Shown here: positions 30,735-41,935 of the stretch, piece by piece
Numbering within the stretch: position 1 is the first letter of the stretch
Layout: each line of letters starts with the position of its first letter
From: Branchipolynoe longqiensis
Taxonomy: Eukaryota; Annelida; Polychaeta; Phyllodocida; Polynoidae
Assembly: GCA_030323885.1 (NCBI GenBank)
Contig: CM059193.1
Span: forward strand, 56,510,749-56,574,748
Length of the DNA stretch: 64,000 bases
Direction: 5' to 3'
Translations under genes and position numbers: made by a program
The notes under the pieces: generated by a model
Database searches by the model: none
Seen by the model: the letters and a program-made list of their open reading frames with translations, nothing else
Told to the model about the DNA's origin: nothing

Positions 30735-31035
30735 TTTAACGATGCCTCTGGAGCACATTGATTTTTTTATCATCGGCTATTTGACGTCAAGTATATGGTC
30801 ATTCTGACATATTTCTTTGGAGGAAACCCGCTGCCGCCACATAGGCTGCTCTTATCGATAAGCACTTTCCCACAAACAGGACGGCAGATATCACAGCCTT
30901 TGCTGAACCAGTTCTGGGCCACTGACTGGAATGGAAAATAGCCCAAACTGCGGATGGGCACACTGAGCAGGATCGATGGGAAGACCCACACCTTCACAGG
31001 TGGACACTCTACCGCCTGAGCTACGTCTCGCTCCT
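30735..31035 (-). repeat. SINE-B, full length with tRNA-like head
   Basis: Minus strand: head GACGTAGCTCAGGCGGTAGA (A-box-like), TGTCCACCTGTGAAGGTGTG, body GCAGTTTGGGCTATTTTCC, and the tail with CCACATAGGCTGC and GTCGTTAAAT-like sequence. Same layout at 42,735 and 48,066. Confidence 0.9.
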
Positions 31036-31112
31036 GCCGCCAATAATAACATGCGCAACATAAACAAGACTTTTATTGACAACCACCACCCTCTCCTCTC
31101 TCTTAGAGTGTG

Positions 31113-31408
31113 CAAGGTGGCCGAATCGGTAGAGAATGGGCCTCACATGCGGAAGGTCAGGAGTTTGGTTCCTGGTCGAGTCAAACCAATGACTTACCAA
31201 ATTGATACTTGTCACTTCCTAGCTTGGCGCTCAGCATTAGGGCAGCAAGGACTGGTTAGCTCAGTGTCAAGATAATCTGACTGAGTTGGATATCGAGTTC
31301 TGGCACTGGCGCTGGCACTGATTTCCCAGTGGGGCAGTACTATTAAGTCACCATGAATGCACACTGTGACAAGTTGGTACCCATCCTGTTATGACCTCAG
31401 ATGTTTCC
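31113..31408 (+). repeat. SINE-A interrupted near its tail by a LINE
   Basis: Head GGTGGCCGAATCGGTAGAG through CAGATGTTTCCACGATGTC. The tail (AAACTCCAACAACCGACC) resumes at 31,728-31,750 after the LINE fragment. Confidence 0.9.
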
Positions 31409-31727
31409 ACGATGTCATCATCATCATGCTGTCGGTCGCGATGCGACAAAGACTGCTTTCATTACTTGACTGCCGCTCTCCATTTAGCTCTCTGCTGTGA
31501 GAGTTGCATCCATGAGTCAGTCTTAATGTCTCTCAGCTTCAGGTTTCTCTTGATGGTATCCTTGAACCGGAGATGAGGGCGCCCTCTCTTTCTGTAACCA
31601 GAAGGCAGTTGAGAGTAGAGGATCTGCTTTGGTAGCCTCATGAGGTGTCCAGTCCACTGGAGATTCTTTTTGATCAGAAGATCTTCCATAGAGGGCAGCC
31701 CTGTTTGTTCGAGTATTTCCTTATTTG
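31409..31727 (-). pseudogene. 5'-truncated non-LTR retrotransposon (LINE), C-terminal domain and 3' tail
   Basis: The minus-strand frame that ends at 31,462 encodes a segment with the typical C-terminal signature of many animal LINE polyproteins: LQWTGHLMRLPKQ, RKRGRPHLRFKDTIKR, DSWMQLSQQRAKWR. In autonomous relatives this region follows the reverse transcriptase. Everything upstream of about 31,727 is missing, so no RT or endonuclease is present. The 3' UTR is only about 50 bp and ends in (ATG)n. It sits inside a SINE-A (31,113-31,750), and its last 65 bp are shared with the retroposons at 14,355 and 16,941. The LINE clade cannot be fixed from this fragment. Confidence 0.85.
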
Positions 31728-31769
31728 TCAAACTCCAACAACCGACCAACATCCTCATCATTCTCTTAG

Positions 31770-32330
31770 AAAATAATAAAGGATTTCCAGCACCGACCCA
31801 CCATCTGGTGGCAGTGGCAAGAACTAATCTTGTGGGTAGCAGCTTACTCTGCAGCAAGCCCTGACAGGAAGATCTTATTGACGATTTCCACCACCAATCT
31901 GCCCTCTGGTGGCAGTGGCTAGAACTAAGCGTTGTGGGTAGGAGCTCACTGTGCAGCAAGGCTCTGTGGAACATGTCTTATACATAGAGGATTTCCAACA
32001 CCAATCCGCCTTCTGATGACAATGGCAAGAACCATCGTGGTGAACGGCTGTTCACCCTGCAACATGCTCTATGGAGAAGGTCCTCTGTATAAAGGTTTTC
32101 AAGCACCAATCTACAATTTAAAAAAAATGTAGCAAAAACTACTATTGTAAGTATCAGTTCACTGCGCAATATGCTCTGTGAAAAAGGTCTTTTTAGAAGA
32201 TTTTCACTCCCAACCTCTCCTCTGACGGCAGTGGCTTGAGTTACTATTTTGGGTAGCAGATCACTGTGTCGTGTGCTCTGAGGAAAAGGTCTATTGTATG
32301 ACAGAGTTTTGAGCCTATTGCTATCACTGC
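31770..32330 (+). repeat. Diverged minisatellite of about 105 bp, 5-6 units
   Basis: Units begin near 31,775, 31,882, 31,988, 32,093 and 32,196 with GGATTTCCAGCACCGAC-like sequence and include GGTGGCAGTGGCAAGAACTA and a CTCTGTGGAAAAGGTC-like end. Divergence is 20-40% between units. A minus-strand frame through part of it (down to 31,462) is a by-product. Confidence 0.85.
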
Positions 32331-32339
32331 TATTCATGA

Positions 32340-33145
32340 CTGTACATGTAAAGGTCGGGAGGCCTTATTTATGAGAGGTGGTGATGGTGGTGGGTGACCT
32401 ATCGCCGTGACCCAATAGACTAGATCACCGTTCAAACTGCGCATGTGCTGAAAACGGCAGCAAAGAAAAGGCGTACAGGCAATGAGTTTGCTGATACGCG
32501 TAGGGTAAAACTTCGATTTTATTCAAAATTAATAGAAATACATAACAATTTGGCACAAACATGGATGGATGGATGCAATGTAATAATATAATGAATATGT
32601 TTAAGACACAACTCTCCATAATTAAGCATTTTGAACTAAGAAACATACAATTTCAGTCACTTTACAGGCTGATGTTTACATCACCATTAATTAGACATAA
32701 GTAATTCTTGTTCTAAATATTAAAATGTCAAATGTGTCAGCAAAAACTTGTTTCAAAGAAATATATAACTAATATCTGATTAACCCTACTCCTTTTCTAG
32801 ATCTACATATGTCATTAACCATAGAATATAAATAAAAACATGAATAAAATAAGTAAAACTGACTCTGGCTATGGCTCTAACACTAGTCTGAGTGCCCAGA
32901 TTTGTCTAAATCTAAATGCACATGGCATAAGATGTGCTGATTCTATTGATGTAAATGCAATGCTGGATATAAGATTAATATCTTAATTTATTATATATAT
33001 ATTTTTAGCTAGTATTCTATATTTCCAACAAGAGCTGAGATGAGCTGAAACCAGCACATTTCACAACTGCACCCAGTGTATTAGCATGTGCAAGTGCTTC
33101 TCACAGGTTTGTTTTGCTTTGACGCTTCCCACAATACACCGCGCT
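32340..33145. other. AT-rich unique DNA, partial T8-like monomer at the left
   Basis: AACTTCGATTTTATTCAAAA (32,510-32,529) matches a T8 interior word (4,248). The rest shows no gene or repeat. Confidence 0.45.
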
Positions 33146-33149
33146 GCTG

Positions 33150-33266
33150 GAATGGCGCTGGAGTCTATCGGTAGAGCACAGGCTTCCCCTGTGGAAGGTC
33201 GGGAGTTCGAACCGCGACCAAGTCAAACCAATGACTTACAAGATTGATATTTGTCGCTACCTAGCC
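33150..33266 (+). repeat. SINE-A head fragment
   Basis: GGAGTCTATCGGTAGAGCAC to GTCGCTACCTAGCCTGG. A second SINE-A head of the other type follows directly. Confidence 0.85.
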
Positions 33267-33603
33267 TGGATGGCCGAATGAGTTGAGCGTCCGTCTCCGG
33301 TTTTGGTAGATGGTGGGATTCGAACCCACGGGTTCGAACCCTGGTCGAATCAAGCCAATGACTTACAAATTGATGCTTATCACTTCCTAGCCAGGTGCTC
33401 GGCAATATTAGGACAGGGTAAAGACTGGTTCGCTCAATATCAGGATAATGTGAGTGGGATATTGGGTCATGGTGCAGTGGCCTGGCATCCCAGTGGGAGC
33501 AGCACTATAAAGTCACTGTGGCTGCGCACTATCACAAGTCGGCGTCCATCCTAAGATGACCTTAGATGTTGCCAGGACGCAAAACTCCAACAACCCACCA
33601 ACC
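33267..33603 (+). repeat. SINE-A, full length
   Basis: Head GATGGCCGAATGAGTTGAGC, GATTCGAACCCACGGG, tail CCAGGACGCAAAACTCCAAC. It appears to have inserted into, or recombined with, the copy at 33,150. Confidence 0.9.
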
Positions 33604-33984
33604 AATCTGGCCTGGGGAGGCGAGTGCAACCTATTACACCTGCTTACGTCTACTTATAATAACAGCTTTGTTGCAATATCAGACATTCTAACAGAGCTGG
33701 TGGGGGGGATGAGGTGGGGGTGGGCGTGGGGATGTGTGTGTGTGTGGGTGTGATCTGACTGCTTTGGAATTGACAACAATACATCGACTTCCTTGTTCAG
33801 AACTCCTCCTGACGGGGATATGTGACCCCCTGGCCTCCCTGCACTTTGCACATCGCCTCCATGGTCGATACAGTTAAGAGCGTTTGACACCCGGAGGATA
33901 ATAAGGTTTAGAAACGATTGTAGGGTCTGCCATAAAGGAGCTCATAGACTACTTCAACTGATACTTTTTAAGTGATGCTTTGTA
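33604..33984. other. No gene recognised
   Basis: Includes a GT-rich patch at 33,700-33,752. The rightmost part could be diverged LINE sequence belonging to the tail at 33,985, but I cannot support a frame. Confidence 0.4.
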
Positions 33985-34196
33985 TGTGTGTAAATTGAGA
34001 ACTTTGAAAAGAAAGGAGCATTGCTACCTTCATGATTGTGAGTTAACAAAATTCATGAGTGTCCATTGACACAACATTTATTGTATGCTTTTACATGTAA
34101 AATCGATGGTTTGAACAAAAACAAACATTTCTCGCCGTGAATATGGCCTATGCTGCCGACACGGTGTAAAGCAACCACCAATCAATCAATCAACCT
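33985..34196 (+). mobile_element. LINE 3' tail fragment (same family as 41,552 and 59,487)
   Basis: TTTTACATGTAAAATCGATGG, CGCCGTGAATATGGCCTATG, CTGCCGACACGGTGTAAAGC and the terminal (AATC)n match the 3' UTR at 60,170-60,282. No coding remains. Confidence 0.85.
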
Positions 34197-34355
34197 TCAT
34201 TATTACATCATTGCCACATCATTGCCACATCATTGCCATCACCACACCAACACGACTACACCACACCACATAACACCATGCCACACCAATACCAGTACTG
34301 TAACACCATGACAACACCAAGCTATTACGAAACCTCCCCAAAAACTGCCACATCG

Positions 34356-34686
34356 TAACCGGACGCGGTGGCCGAATCGGTAGAGCGCAGGCCTCCCCCG
34401 CGGGAGATCGGGAGTTCGATTCCCAGTTGAGTCAAACCAATGACTTGTAAAATTGATACGTGTCACTTCCTACTTGGGCGATTGGCATTATTAGGATAGG
34501 ACACGGACTGGTTGGCTCAGTGTCAGGATAATGTAACTGAGTGGGATATCAGGTCCTGGTCCTGGCAGCCTGGTTTCTCAGTGGGGCCGGACTATAAGGT
34601 CACTGTGAGTGCGTACTGTCACAAGTCGGCACCGATCTTGATATGACCTTAGATGTTGTTAGGACATAAAACTCCAACAACCAACC
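34356..34686 (+). repeat. SINE-A, full length, with 9-bp target duplication
   Basis: Head GGACGCGGTGGCCGAATCGG, GAGTTCGATTCCCAGTTGAG, tail GACATAAAACTCCAACAACC. GCCACATCG flanks both sides (34,347-34,355; 34,687-34,695). This is one of the best-preserved family references here. Confidence 0.95.
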
Positions 34687-34746
34687 GCCACATCGCTCCA
34701 CAACATCACCACACCACAACTACATCATTCAATCACCACACTGGCG

Positions 34747-34748
<2 letters not shown>

Positions 34749-34786
<38 letters not shown>
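34749..34786. repeat. (TA)n microsatellite
   Basis: About 18 TA units, one interruption. Confidence 0.95.
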
Positions 34787-34787
<1 letters not shown>

Positions 34788-34885
34788 GGAAGTCACTCGA
34801 CTACGTGGCGGCCGCGCGCAGGTGGCGCCAAGCGGAAGAAGTGTGAACTAAGTCCGGTAGGGTGGGTAGTAATATGACGTGTGTA

Positions 34886-34965
34886 AGTCGGATATGTAGA
34901 TTCTCATGTAGATAAGTTCTTTGTTTTTGAAAATTTGATGTTTTTATCGGACTATGCAATTACTG
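34886..34965 (+). repeat. T1 fragment
   Basis: 3' part only: GGATATGTAGATTCTCATG through ATCGGACTATGCAATTA. Confidence 0.75.
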
Positions 34966-34992
34966 TAATAAGTCCACCGGTATCTAACTTGA

Positions 34993-35339
34993 AGCTGCAT
35001 AGTCCGATGAAATATCAAATTTTCAAAACCAAACCAATTATCTAGATTTGATTTGACATATCTAACTTAGATACTGATGCACTTATTAAGCATTTGTTTC
35101 TGCGTAGAATGCAATACTGAGTCAATTTAACAGAACCTGTTACTGCAGAAGTCTCTGGTGTCAGAGTTTTGGCAAGCTTGCCAAAACTAATTTTCCATGT
35201 TTGCACTCAAAATATCTCAAAAGTTTACCATTTAAAATAAAGGTAAATTTGAACTAATGTAAAGTAGATACTAGTGATCGATCTAATATATTAATCTCAG
35301 AAAAAATACAGAAATTCAAGACCATCGGACTATACAACT
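34993..35339 (-). mobile_element. T1 TIR element, copy 4
   Basis: AGCTGCATAGTCCGATG to CATCGGACTATACAACT with TTAA on the right (35,340-35,343) and TTGA on the left. A further 3' fragment follows at 35,343-35,405. Confidence 0.9.
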
Positions 35340-35433
35340 TTAAGTTGGATATGTAAGATCAAATCTAGATAAGTGCTTTGCCTTTTGAAATGTTTTGATC
35401 GGAATTCAAAAAGTACTTTCACTAGCTAATATT

Positions 35434-35945
35434 AGCCTAGGTCACAATTGCTGTGGTCGCCGTAAAGTGCTGCGGTCTGCAGCGTTTTGCAGTTTATGTA
35501 AATATTATGGCATTGCAGTCTGCGGTTGATCTATTCACAAATCGTATGGTCACCGCAAGGCATAGGTCAAAATATGATGCCTTTTTTCTATTTTGTTGTT
35601 GCCGCACAACTGCAGATAAGACATTTGAAGAAATACTTTTATTCACAATTTCTATACATTATTCCACAAACCTATTATTCTGTTAACAATAGACATTGGT
35701 GGGATTCCGGTGGGATTCTGCCCTGTGGCATTGTGATTTTCCAAAGTTAAGATAACTTCACCTTAAAAAACCACAATCCCTTGCGGCGAGCAAAAAAGCG
35801 CATGGTTGCCGTACGTCCACCATATCCAACCGTACGGTAGCCACACGGTCTGGCCGATGCGGAGAATTACGGCCGCCGCAAGCACGCCGCAAGCACGCCG
35901 CAAGCACGCCGCAAGCACACTGCAAGGCATTTGTAACCAAGGCAT
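35434..35945 (+). mobile_element. T6 TIR element (about 510 bp)
   Basis: CCTAGGTCACAATTGC near 35,436 pairs with GCATTTGTAACCAAGG near 35,927 as an inverted end. The interior has GCACGCCGCAA in four tandem copies (35,878-35,922) and CGTACGGTAGCCACACG. No protein. Confidence 0.6.
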
Positions 35946-35956
35946 AAGTTGGGAAA

Positions 35957-36030
35957 GTAGGATCAAATCTAGAGAACTATTTTGGTTTAGAAAACAAATT
36001 GATGCTTTCATCGAACTATGAAGCTGCAAC
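35957..36030 (+). repeat. T1 3' fragment
   Basis: AGTAGGATCAAATCTAGAG and GCTTTCATCGAACTATGAAG belong to the 3' third of T1. Confidence 0.7.
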
Positions 36031-36147
36031 AGATAGGTGGGTGGGTGGTGTTCGGAGTGGGCTAGGGGAGGGGAGTGGGGGGTTAAGGGTGGGGGGTGGG
36101 TTAACAGTTGATACCCACTGTTACTGTTAGTGTGGGTGATACTGGTA

Positions 36148-36992
36148 GTGGGAGTTATCACTATATATCGAAGACTTCCAAGTAAAGTAAAGCCAGAAGG
36201 TTGTCAGGAGTTATCACTATATATCAAAGACCGCCACATAAAGTAATGCCATGAGGTTCCCGAGAGTTATCACTATAATTATATCAGAGATGGCCACATA
36301 AAGTAAGGCCATGAGGTTACCTGGAGGTAACACTATATATCAAAGACCGCCACATAAAGTAAGGCCAGACTCTTTCTGGGAGTTATCACTATATATCAAA
36401 GACTGCCACATAAAGTAAGGCCATAAGCTTTCTGGGAGTTATCACTATATATCAAAGACTGCCACATAAAGTAAGGCCATAAGCTTTCTGGGAGTTATCA
36501 CTATATATCAAAGACTTCCACATAAAGTAAGGCCATACTCTTTCTGGGAGTTATCACTATATATCAAAGACTGCCACATAAAGTAAGGCCATACTCTTTC
36601 TGGGAGTTATCACTATATATCAAAGACTGCCACATAAAGTAAGGCCATAAGCTTTCTGGGAGTTATCACTATATATCAAAGACTTCCACATAAAGTAAGG
36701 CCTGAAGGTTACCGGGAGTTATCATTATATATCAAAGACTGCCACATAACATAAGGCTTGATAGTTACTGGGAGTTATTACTATATATCAAAGACCACCA
36801 CATACAGTAAGGCCATAAGCTTTCTGGGAGTTATCATTATATATCAAAGACTGCCACATAACACAAGGCTTGAAAGTTACCAGGAATTATCACTATATAT
36901 CAAAGACCGCCACATAAAGTAAGGCCAAAAGCTTTCTGGGAGTTATCACTATATATCAAAGACTGCCACATGCAGTAAGGCCAGAAGGTTGG
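36148..36992 (+). repeat. 56-bp minisatellite, about 15 units
   Basis: Unit starts GGGAGTTATCACTATATATC, continues AAAGACTGCCACATAAAGTA and AGGCCATAAGCTTTCT. First units at 36,151 and 36,207. The right end falls close to 36,990. The period is not a multiple of three, and stops occur in every frame. Confidence 0.95.
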
Positions 36993-37099
36993 CCATGTTG
37001 TTAGGAGAATCTCGGACGCCGTAAATCACCAAGACAAGATGGCGGTAGTTGCGTCTGTGTGGGTGTCAGATTTATGGAGAATGGTTTCAACAAATGGGA

Positions 37100-37380
37100 A
37101 GGTAAAGCCCTCCCCTGACCCCCTCCCTTCCCTCCCCCTCCCACCCCTCCCTCATCTCCCCCATCTCCCCGCCCCTTCTCCTCCTCCACCAACCTTTCGG
37201 CTTCATCACTCACAGGTTACTTACTAACAAGCCAGGAACCCCCCACCTCCCGCACCACCACCACCCTACCCACTCCCACCCCGACAATCCCCACCCCCAC
37301 CCTCAGGTTACTTCCTAACAAGCCAGGAAACCCCACCCCGATCCCCCACCCCCACCCCGATCCCCACCCCATATGTATCG
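37100..37380. repeat. C-rich simple sequence with two duplicated segments
   Basis: CAGGTTACTT(A/C)CTAACAAGCCAGGAA occurs at 37,213 and 37,305 within CCCCCACC words. Confidence 0.75.
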
Positions 37381-37639
37381 CCATATGTATCGCCTGGCAC
37401 TCGGCATTACTAGGATAGAGTGAGGAATAGTGGAATGCGGAGACCAAGTGAAAATGTGTCTGGCCTCATCAATAACTGTTAAAGAAAATCACCCTAAAAA
37501 TCAACGAAATGTGGGGACTACCTTGCGTGGGGGCAGAAAACCCCAACTACTCACTCAATCACCAATCCCAGCCTCTTAACTAAGTCACGTGGTTCACGAC
37601 CAATTTAACAGCTATTTGGTCTATTAATAGCACGTCTCT

Positions 37640-38290
37640 CACCAGGGCGACCCCCACAGCGAGGACACCCAGGGGACACCCAGGGACAACCATGGACAGC
37701 CAGGACACCCTTAGACACCCTGGGACAGCCAGGGCACCTGTGGACACCCTGGGACACCCAGGGCCACCCTCCAACTTCCAGGGGTTCCCTGGGACACCCA
37801 AGGACACCCAAGGACACCTAGTGGCACCCTGTAACTTATAGGGATTCCCTGGGACACCCTGGGTCACCCTGGGACACCCATTAACTTTCAACGACATCCG
37901 GTAACTTCCAAAGATTGCAGTGGACACCCTGGGATACCCAGGGCCACCCTCCAACTTCCAGGGATTCCCTGGGCCACCCAGGGCCACCCAGGGACACCCT
38001 GTAACTTCTAGGGATTCCAGGGGACACCGTGGGACACCTGGATACAAACGGGAACACCCTGGGACACCCTTGGACACCCATACACTTTCAAGGACACTCA
38101 ATAACTTCCAGGGATTCCAGGGGACACCCAGGGACACCCTGTTACTCCCAGGGATTCCAAGGGACACCCTGGGAAAATAAATTTCCAGGGATTGTAACTT
38201 CCGGGGATTGCCAGGGACACCCGGGGACACCTGGTGAACACAGGAGACACCCCAGGGGACACCCAGCGACACCCGTGAACACCCGGTGTG
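37640..38290 (+). repeat. Minisatellite GGGACACCCT (10-11 bp) with higher-order blocks
   Basis: About 60 short units are separated every 50-120 bp by AACTTCCAGGGATTCC blocks, so short and longer periods coexist. Long minus-strand frames rich in Gly, Val, Pro and Trp are translations of the array. Confidence 0.9.
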
Positions 38291-38599
38291 TTGTTTATTT
38301 GCATCTCCGCCAGAAATTGGCATCTATCTCGAAGTGTAAATTAGAATAAAAGACGGAAGTGGGCCGTAGCAGGTGCCTCCTTCATTACGCTGCTTATTAT
38401 CGGTGATTTGTCGGCGTCCCCATAACGGGCCGCGCAAACTAACAATTCACCGACCCTTGTGACTGAATTTAAAAGCTGTGATGGTGAGGTGAATACTACT
38501 CTTTTATTTTGGAGGGTGGGGAGGAAGTGATTTTTCCTATGAATTATGACTTCCATGAACATTTCTAGTCAAAGTGGTAAAAATGTATATAGTGCATAA
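38291..38599. other. Unique DNA between two repeats
   Basis: The stretch 38,340-38,480 is non-repetitive and of mixed composition. No gene recognised. Confidence 0.4.
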
Positions 38600-38930
38600 T
38601 ATATGTAATGTGCACGATATATATATATGTGTATTTATGATATATGATATATGTATGCAGGAGATTATAGCTATTATATATACGATGAACTATAACAATG
38701 TATACTAGATAGTATGCACAATATATATTATACATTCTATATATTATAGATACAATATAATATATATAATATATATAATATATAATATATGTAATATATC
38801 ATATTTCTAATATATAATATATATAATATATAATATATGTAATACATGATATAAAATGTACATAATAATATACATTGTATATAATTGATCAAATATACAA
38901 TATCGATAGCTTAATATATACTGTGTGGTA
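38600..38930. repeat. AT-rich simple sequence (TATAATATA words)
   Basis: Long run of TATA/ATAT words without a fixed period. Confidence 0.85.
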
Positions 38931-39110
38931 AGTCAAGTGATTCGAAGCCTGGGTGTGAGCCTTGGCCGAGTCAACCCAACGACATAAAAATTCATACTTC
39001 CACTACTTACTATGGCATTACCAGAATAGGGCAAGGAACAGTGGAATGAGAAAAACCGATTGTTTGCAATTGAAATATCCCCCGCTTAATAAACTGATGT
39101 AATAACATGG
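38931..39110 (+). repeat. SINE chimera (SINE-A head, SINE-C-type tail)
   Basis: GATTCGAAGCCTGGGTGTG, CCGAGTCAACCCAACGAC, then GTGGAATGAGAAAAACCGAT and CCGCTTAATAAACTGATG. Confidence 0.75.
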
Positions 39111-39182
39111 AATATATATACATATATATTTCACTCTGAAAAGACTAGTAAAACAGAGCAGTCGCCTCAGAAGAGAAGTACA

Positions 39183-39193
39183 GGTGGCGCCAC
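39183..39193. promoter_or_regulatory. Palindrome GGTGGCGCCAC
   Basis: The 10-bp palindrome GTGGCGCCAC occurs here, at 61,301 and at 61,724 outside any recognised repeat. Function unknown. Confidence 0.35.
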
Positions 39194-39327
39194 TGGTGGA
39201 TGAATTACTGCCCCCTGGGGTGAGGTGAGGTGACTAACAATGATAATGACGCTTTATATTCACATACTTAATTACATAACCTATATTTATGGACGACATA
39301 TTAGTTTCTAGTACAGGTGGCTCGCAT

Positions 39328-39652
39328 TGCTGGTTGGTTGTTGGAATTTTACCTCCTGGCAACATCTAAGGTCATATCAGGACGGGTACCAACTTGCAAC
39401 ACTCATGGTGACTTTATAGTGCTGCCCCACTGGGAAATCAGGCTGCCAGCACTATGAGTATGAACCGATATCTCACCCAGTCATGTATTCTAACACTGAG
39501 CCCTTGCTATATTCTATTAATGATGAGCACCAAGCTAGGAAGCGACAATATCAATTTTGTAAATCGTTGGTTTGACTCGACATGGAGTTGAACTCCCGAT
39601 CCCGATCTCCCGCAAGGGAGATCTGCGCTCTACCAATTCGGCTACCGTACCA
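39328..39652 (-). repeat. SINE-A, full length
   Basis: Minus-strand copy from GGTTGGTTGTTGGAATTTTA to the head complement CGCTCTACCAATTCGGCTAC. Confidence 0.9.
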
Positions 39653-39654
39653 TG

Positions 39655-39977
39655 TTTTTTTTTTTTTTTTTTTGGTCCATTAGTTGTTTAAGCAGGGGAA
39701 ATTTCAGTCAGAGACGACTGGTCTTCCTCATTCCACTGCTGGTCGATAGAAAGCCCGAGCCTACACTTTTACCGACCCAAGGGATTTTTAACCTCCCACA
39801 CCGCATAGACATGGTATGAGAGCAACCGGCCTTTGATGATGCTGTAAGTTATACACAGTGGTGGAAATCCAAATTGGCAGAGCTGGGGACATGGGGAATC
39901 GAACCGCCGACCCTCAGATTAGGAGTCTGACCTAGAAAAAAGTCAGACACTCTAACCACTCCACCACAGAGAACGCT
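39655..39977 (-). repeat. SINE-C, full length with A-rich 3' end
   Basis: The most complete SINE-C: T-run (39,655-39,673, the A-tail complement), tail, body, and tRNA-like head ending AGCGTTCTCTGTGGTGGAGT. The head can be read as a Leu-type tRNA relative because of its long variable region. Confidence 0.9.
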
Positions 39978-40081
39978 GCTTGTATTAGTGTGATTCGTTC
40001 TAATCTGAAAATCTCACTATCCAACTACAATTTACAAATGCCTCTCGCTTGACTCATCTGAGATCAATGGCATTTAATATA

Positions 40082-40567
40082 CAGTACAACCCCGTTTAAC
40101 GAAGCTCGGTTAAAGCAAACGATCGGTTAATCCAAACTTTTTTTGCCTGCCCGGCAAAATACTACCATTTATCATATAAAAAGTTGGTTAAACCAAAGTC
40201 GGTTAATCCAAAGTATCGGTTAATCCAAACAAAATTCACGAGCCCAAGGCCACTTCCAGTACAGTTAAACCAAACTTTCATGTCGTTATAAAGTCATCTG
40301 AGACTTTATTATATGATAAATAGTAGTACTTTGCCGGTCCGCCGAAAAAAGTTTGGATTAATCGATTGTTTAATGGGGTTATTCTGTATATACATAAAAA
40401 ACAATAATCAAAGTGTCCACATACATTGTATATTACATTCATAATGCACCCACGTTTTTGCCAAAGCCAAGTCAAAGTTGAAGCCAAAGCTCGGTTAAAC
40501 CAATGATTGGTTAATCCAAACAAATATCTAAGGTCCCTTCAAGTTTGGTTTAATGGGGGTTATACTG
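40082..40567 (+). mobile_element. TA-flanked TIR element (pogo/mariner-like MITE), 486 bp
   Basis: CAGTACAACCCCGTTTAAC and GGTTTAATGGGGGTTATACTG are inverted ends flanked by TA. Interior words (GGTTAATCCAAAC) repeat five to six times. No transposase. Confidence 0.8.
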
Positions 40568-40656
40568 TATAACAATTTTGCTAATCTGTCACTGGGTGCT
40601 GGGAACAAAGTCGACCAAAGATGGATTAATTAGGGTTGTTGTCGTTTCCTTAGCAA

Positions 40657-40830
40657 CGTCTTGGTAGATAGTGGGATTTGAACCAATGGGTTCGAGACCT
40701 TGTCGAGTAAAACCGATGCTTATCAATTTTTAAGTTATTGGCTTGACTCTACGAGGGTTCACTCCATTGATCTACTACAACGGGAGACGGACGCTCAACT
40801 CATTTGGGCATCCCGTCCGGTCTAATATTT
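40657..40830. repeat. Two SINE-A heads in inverted orientation
   Basis: GGTAGATAGTGGGATTTGAA (plus) and GGGAGACGGACGCTCAACTC (minus) bracket degraded head sequences. The bodies have been lost. Confidence 0.7.
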
Positions 40831-41551
40831 ACGTTGATATTGGTGTAACTTATTGGACTGTGGTTCATGTTACATGCCCCCCCCCCCTCCCCGCCACTGT
40901 TGCTTATTAATGACGATTGTACCTGTGATAATTATTTCCAGGAATCACCGAACATATGAAACAATGCACCTCTATACATGTAAAGTATACGGTTATAAAA
41001 GGTGGGCTACGCCCTAGTAACGTACAACAGAATGAGGAGTGGTGGGAAGCTAGTTTATTTAACCGAGGCCCTTGTCCGAGCAATAGATAGCCCTACCTCG
41101 TAAAAATGTTGAAATTGAGCTCATATGAAGCCCGCGCCAACCGGCTGGCATATGACCAGGTGTAGGACGGCGCCAAACTATCCTGGACTAGAACAGGCCC
41201 GCAGTAAATTGCAGATCGGTCCAGAATTGCACAAATAAATAGAATGGCGAATAATAATATAATAAATAGCACAAGCCTACTCCGCCCATTTTATACTCTT
41301 ACTTAATTATATATCACATATAATGCATTTGCCTTTATTGCCGGTCCGGCGTTCTAAGCTATGAAGTAAGCAATACTGAAGAAGACCAAGAGTAATTACT
41401 TTTGTTTAATTAACGTGGTTAATAGAGATTGCTTTGCTAATGACTCAGGTAGAGACCTTTATTACTATTAGGCTCTTAAATATGTCACATAATCATCCAA
41501 GAAATGGGTCAATAAATAGTGCATCTCCAACAGGAGTGTCTTGTACTAAGT
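40831..41551. other. Unique DNA, no gene recognised
   Basis: One C-run at 40,878-40,890. No open frame or repeat copy that I can support. Confidence 0.5.
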
Positions 41552-41935
41552 TGATTGATTGATTGATTGGTGGTTGCTTTACGCCGTGTCGGCAGCATAG
41601 GCCACATTCACGGTGAGAATTGTTTGTTTTTTGTTCAAACCATCGCTTTTACATGTAAAACCAGACAATCAATTATGTGCCAATAGACACTTATTAAATT
41701 AGAAAGCTCACAATCATATATTTGTGGTCAAGGGAAACAAATTCCCATAGAAAAAGAAAAGTTTTATTAATAATTGATAGAATCTATTTAGTAAACTATA
41801 TGAAGTGGTACAGTCCAGCTGCCCTCAAAAAGGCTAAAATGCTTTCCTGTTTCACCTTAGTAAAAAGGTCATGCATACTGTCTGCAGTGTAGAACCGTTG
41901 GCGCAGGGGCAAAAAAGTACTCTGAACGCAATGAT
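41552..41935 (-). pseudogene. 5'-truncated LINE 3' end, minus strand
   Basis: The 3' UTR, starting with (TTGA)n at 41,552 and carrying GCCGTGTCGGCAGCATAGG, is the complement of that at 60,282. The coding end lies at 41,797-41,935 on minus and includes SMHDLFTKVKQES and AFLRAAGLYH. The same segment occurs at 59,955-60,036 with few changes. The copy is cut at about 41,935, so only some 45 codons remain. Confidence 0.9.

Noticed and set aside
34358..34432. Functional tRNA gene in the SINE-A head
   Set aside because: The A- and B-box-like words are present in dozens of copies followed by the SINE body, and the stems do not close.
37580..38323. 247-codon minus-strand protein rich in Gly, Val and Pro
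   Set aside because: Translation of the GGGACACCC minisatellite.
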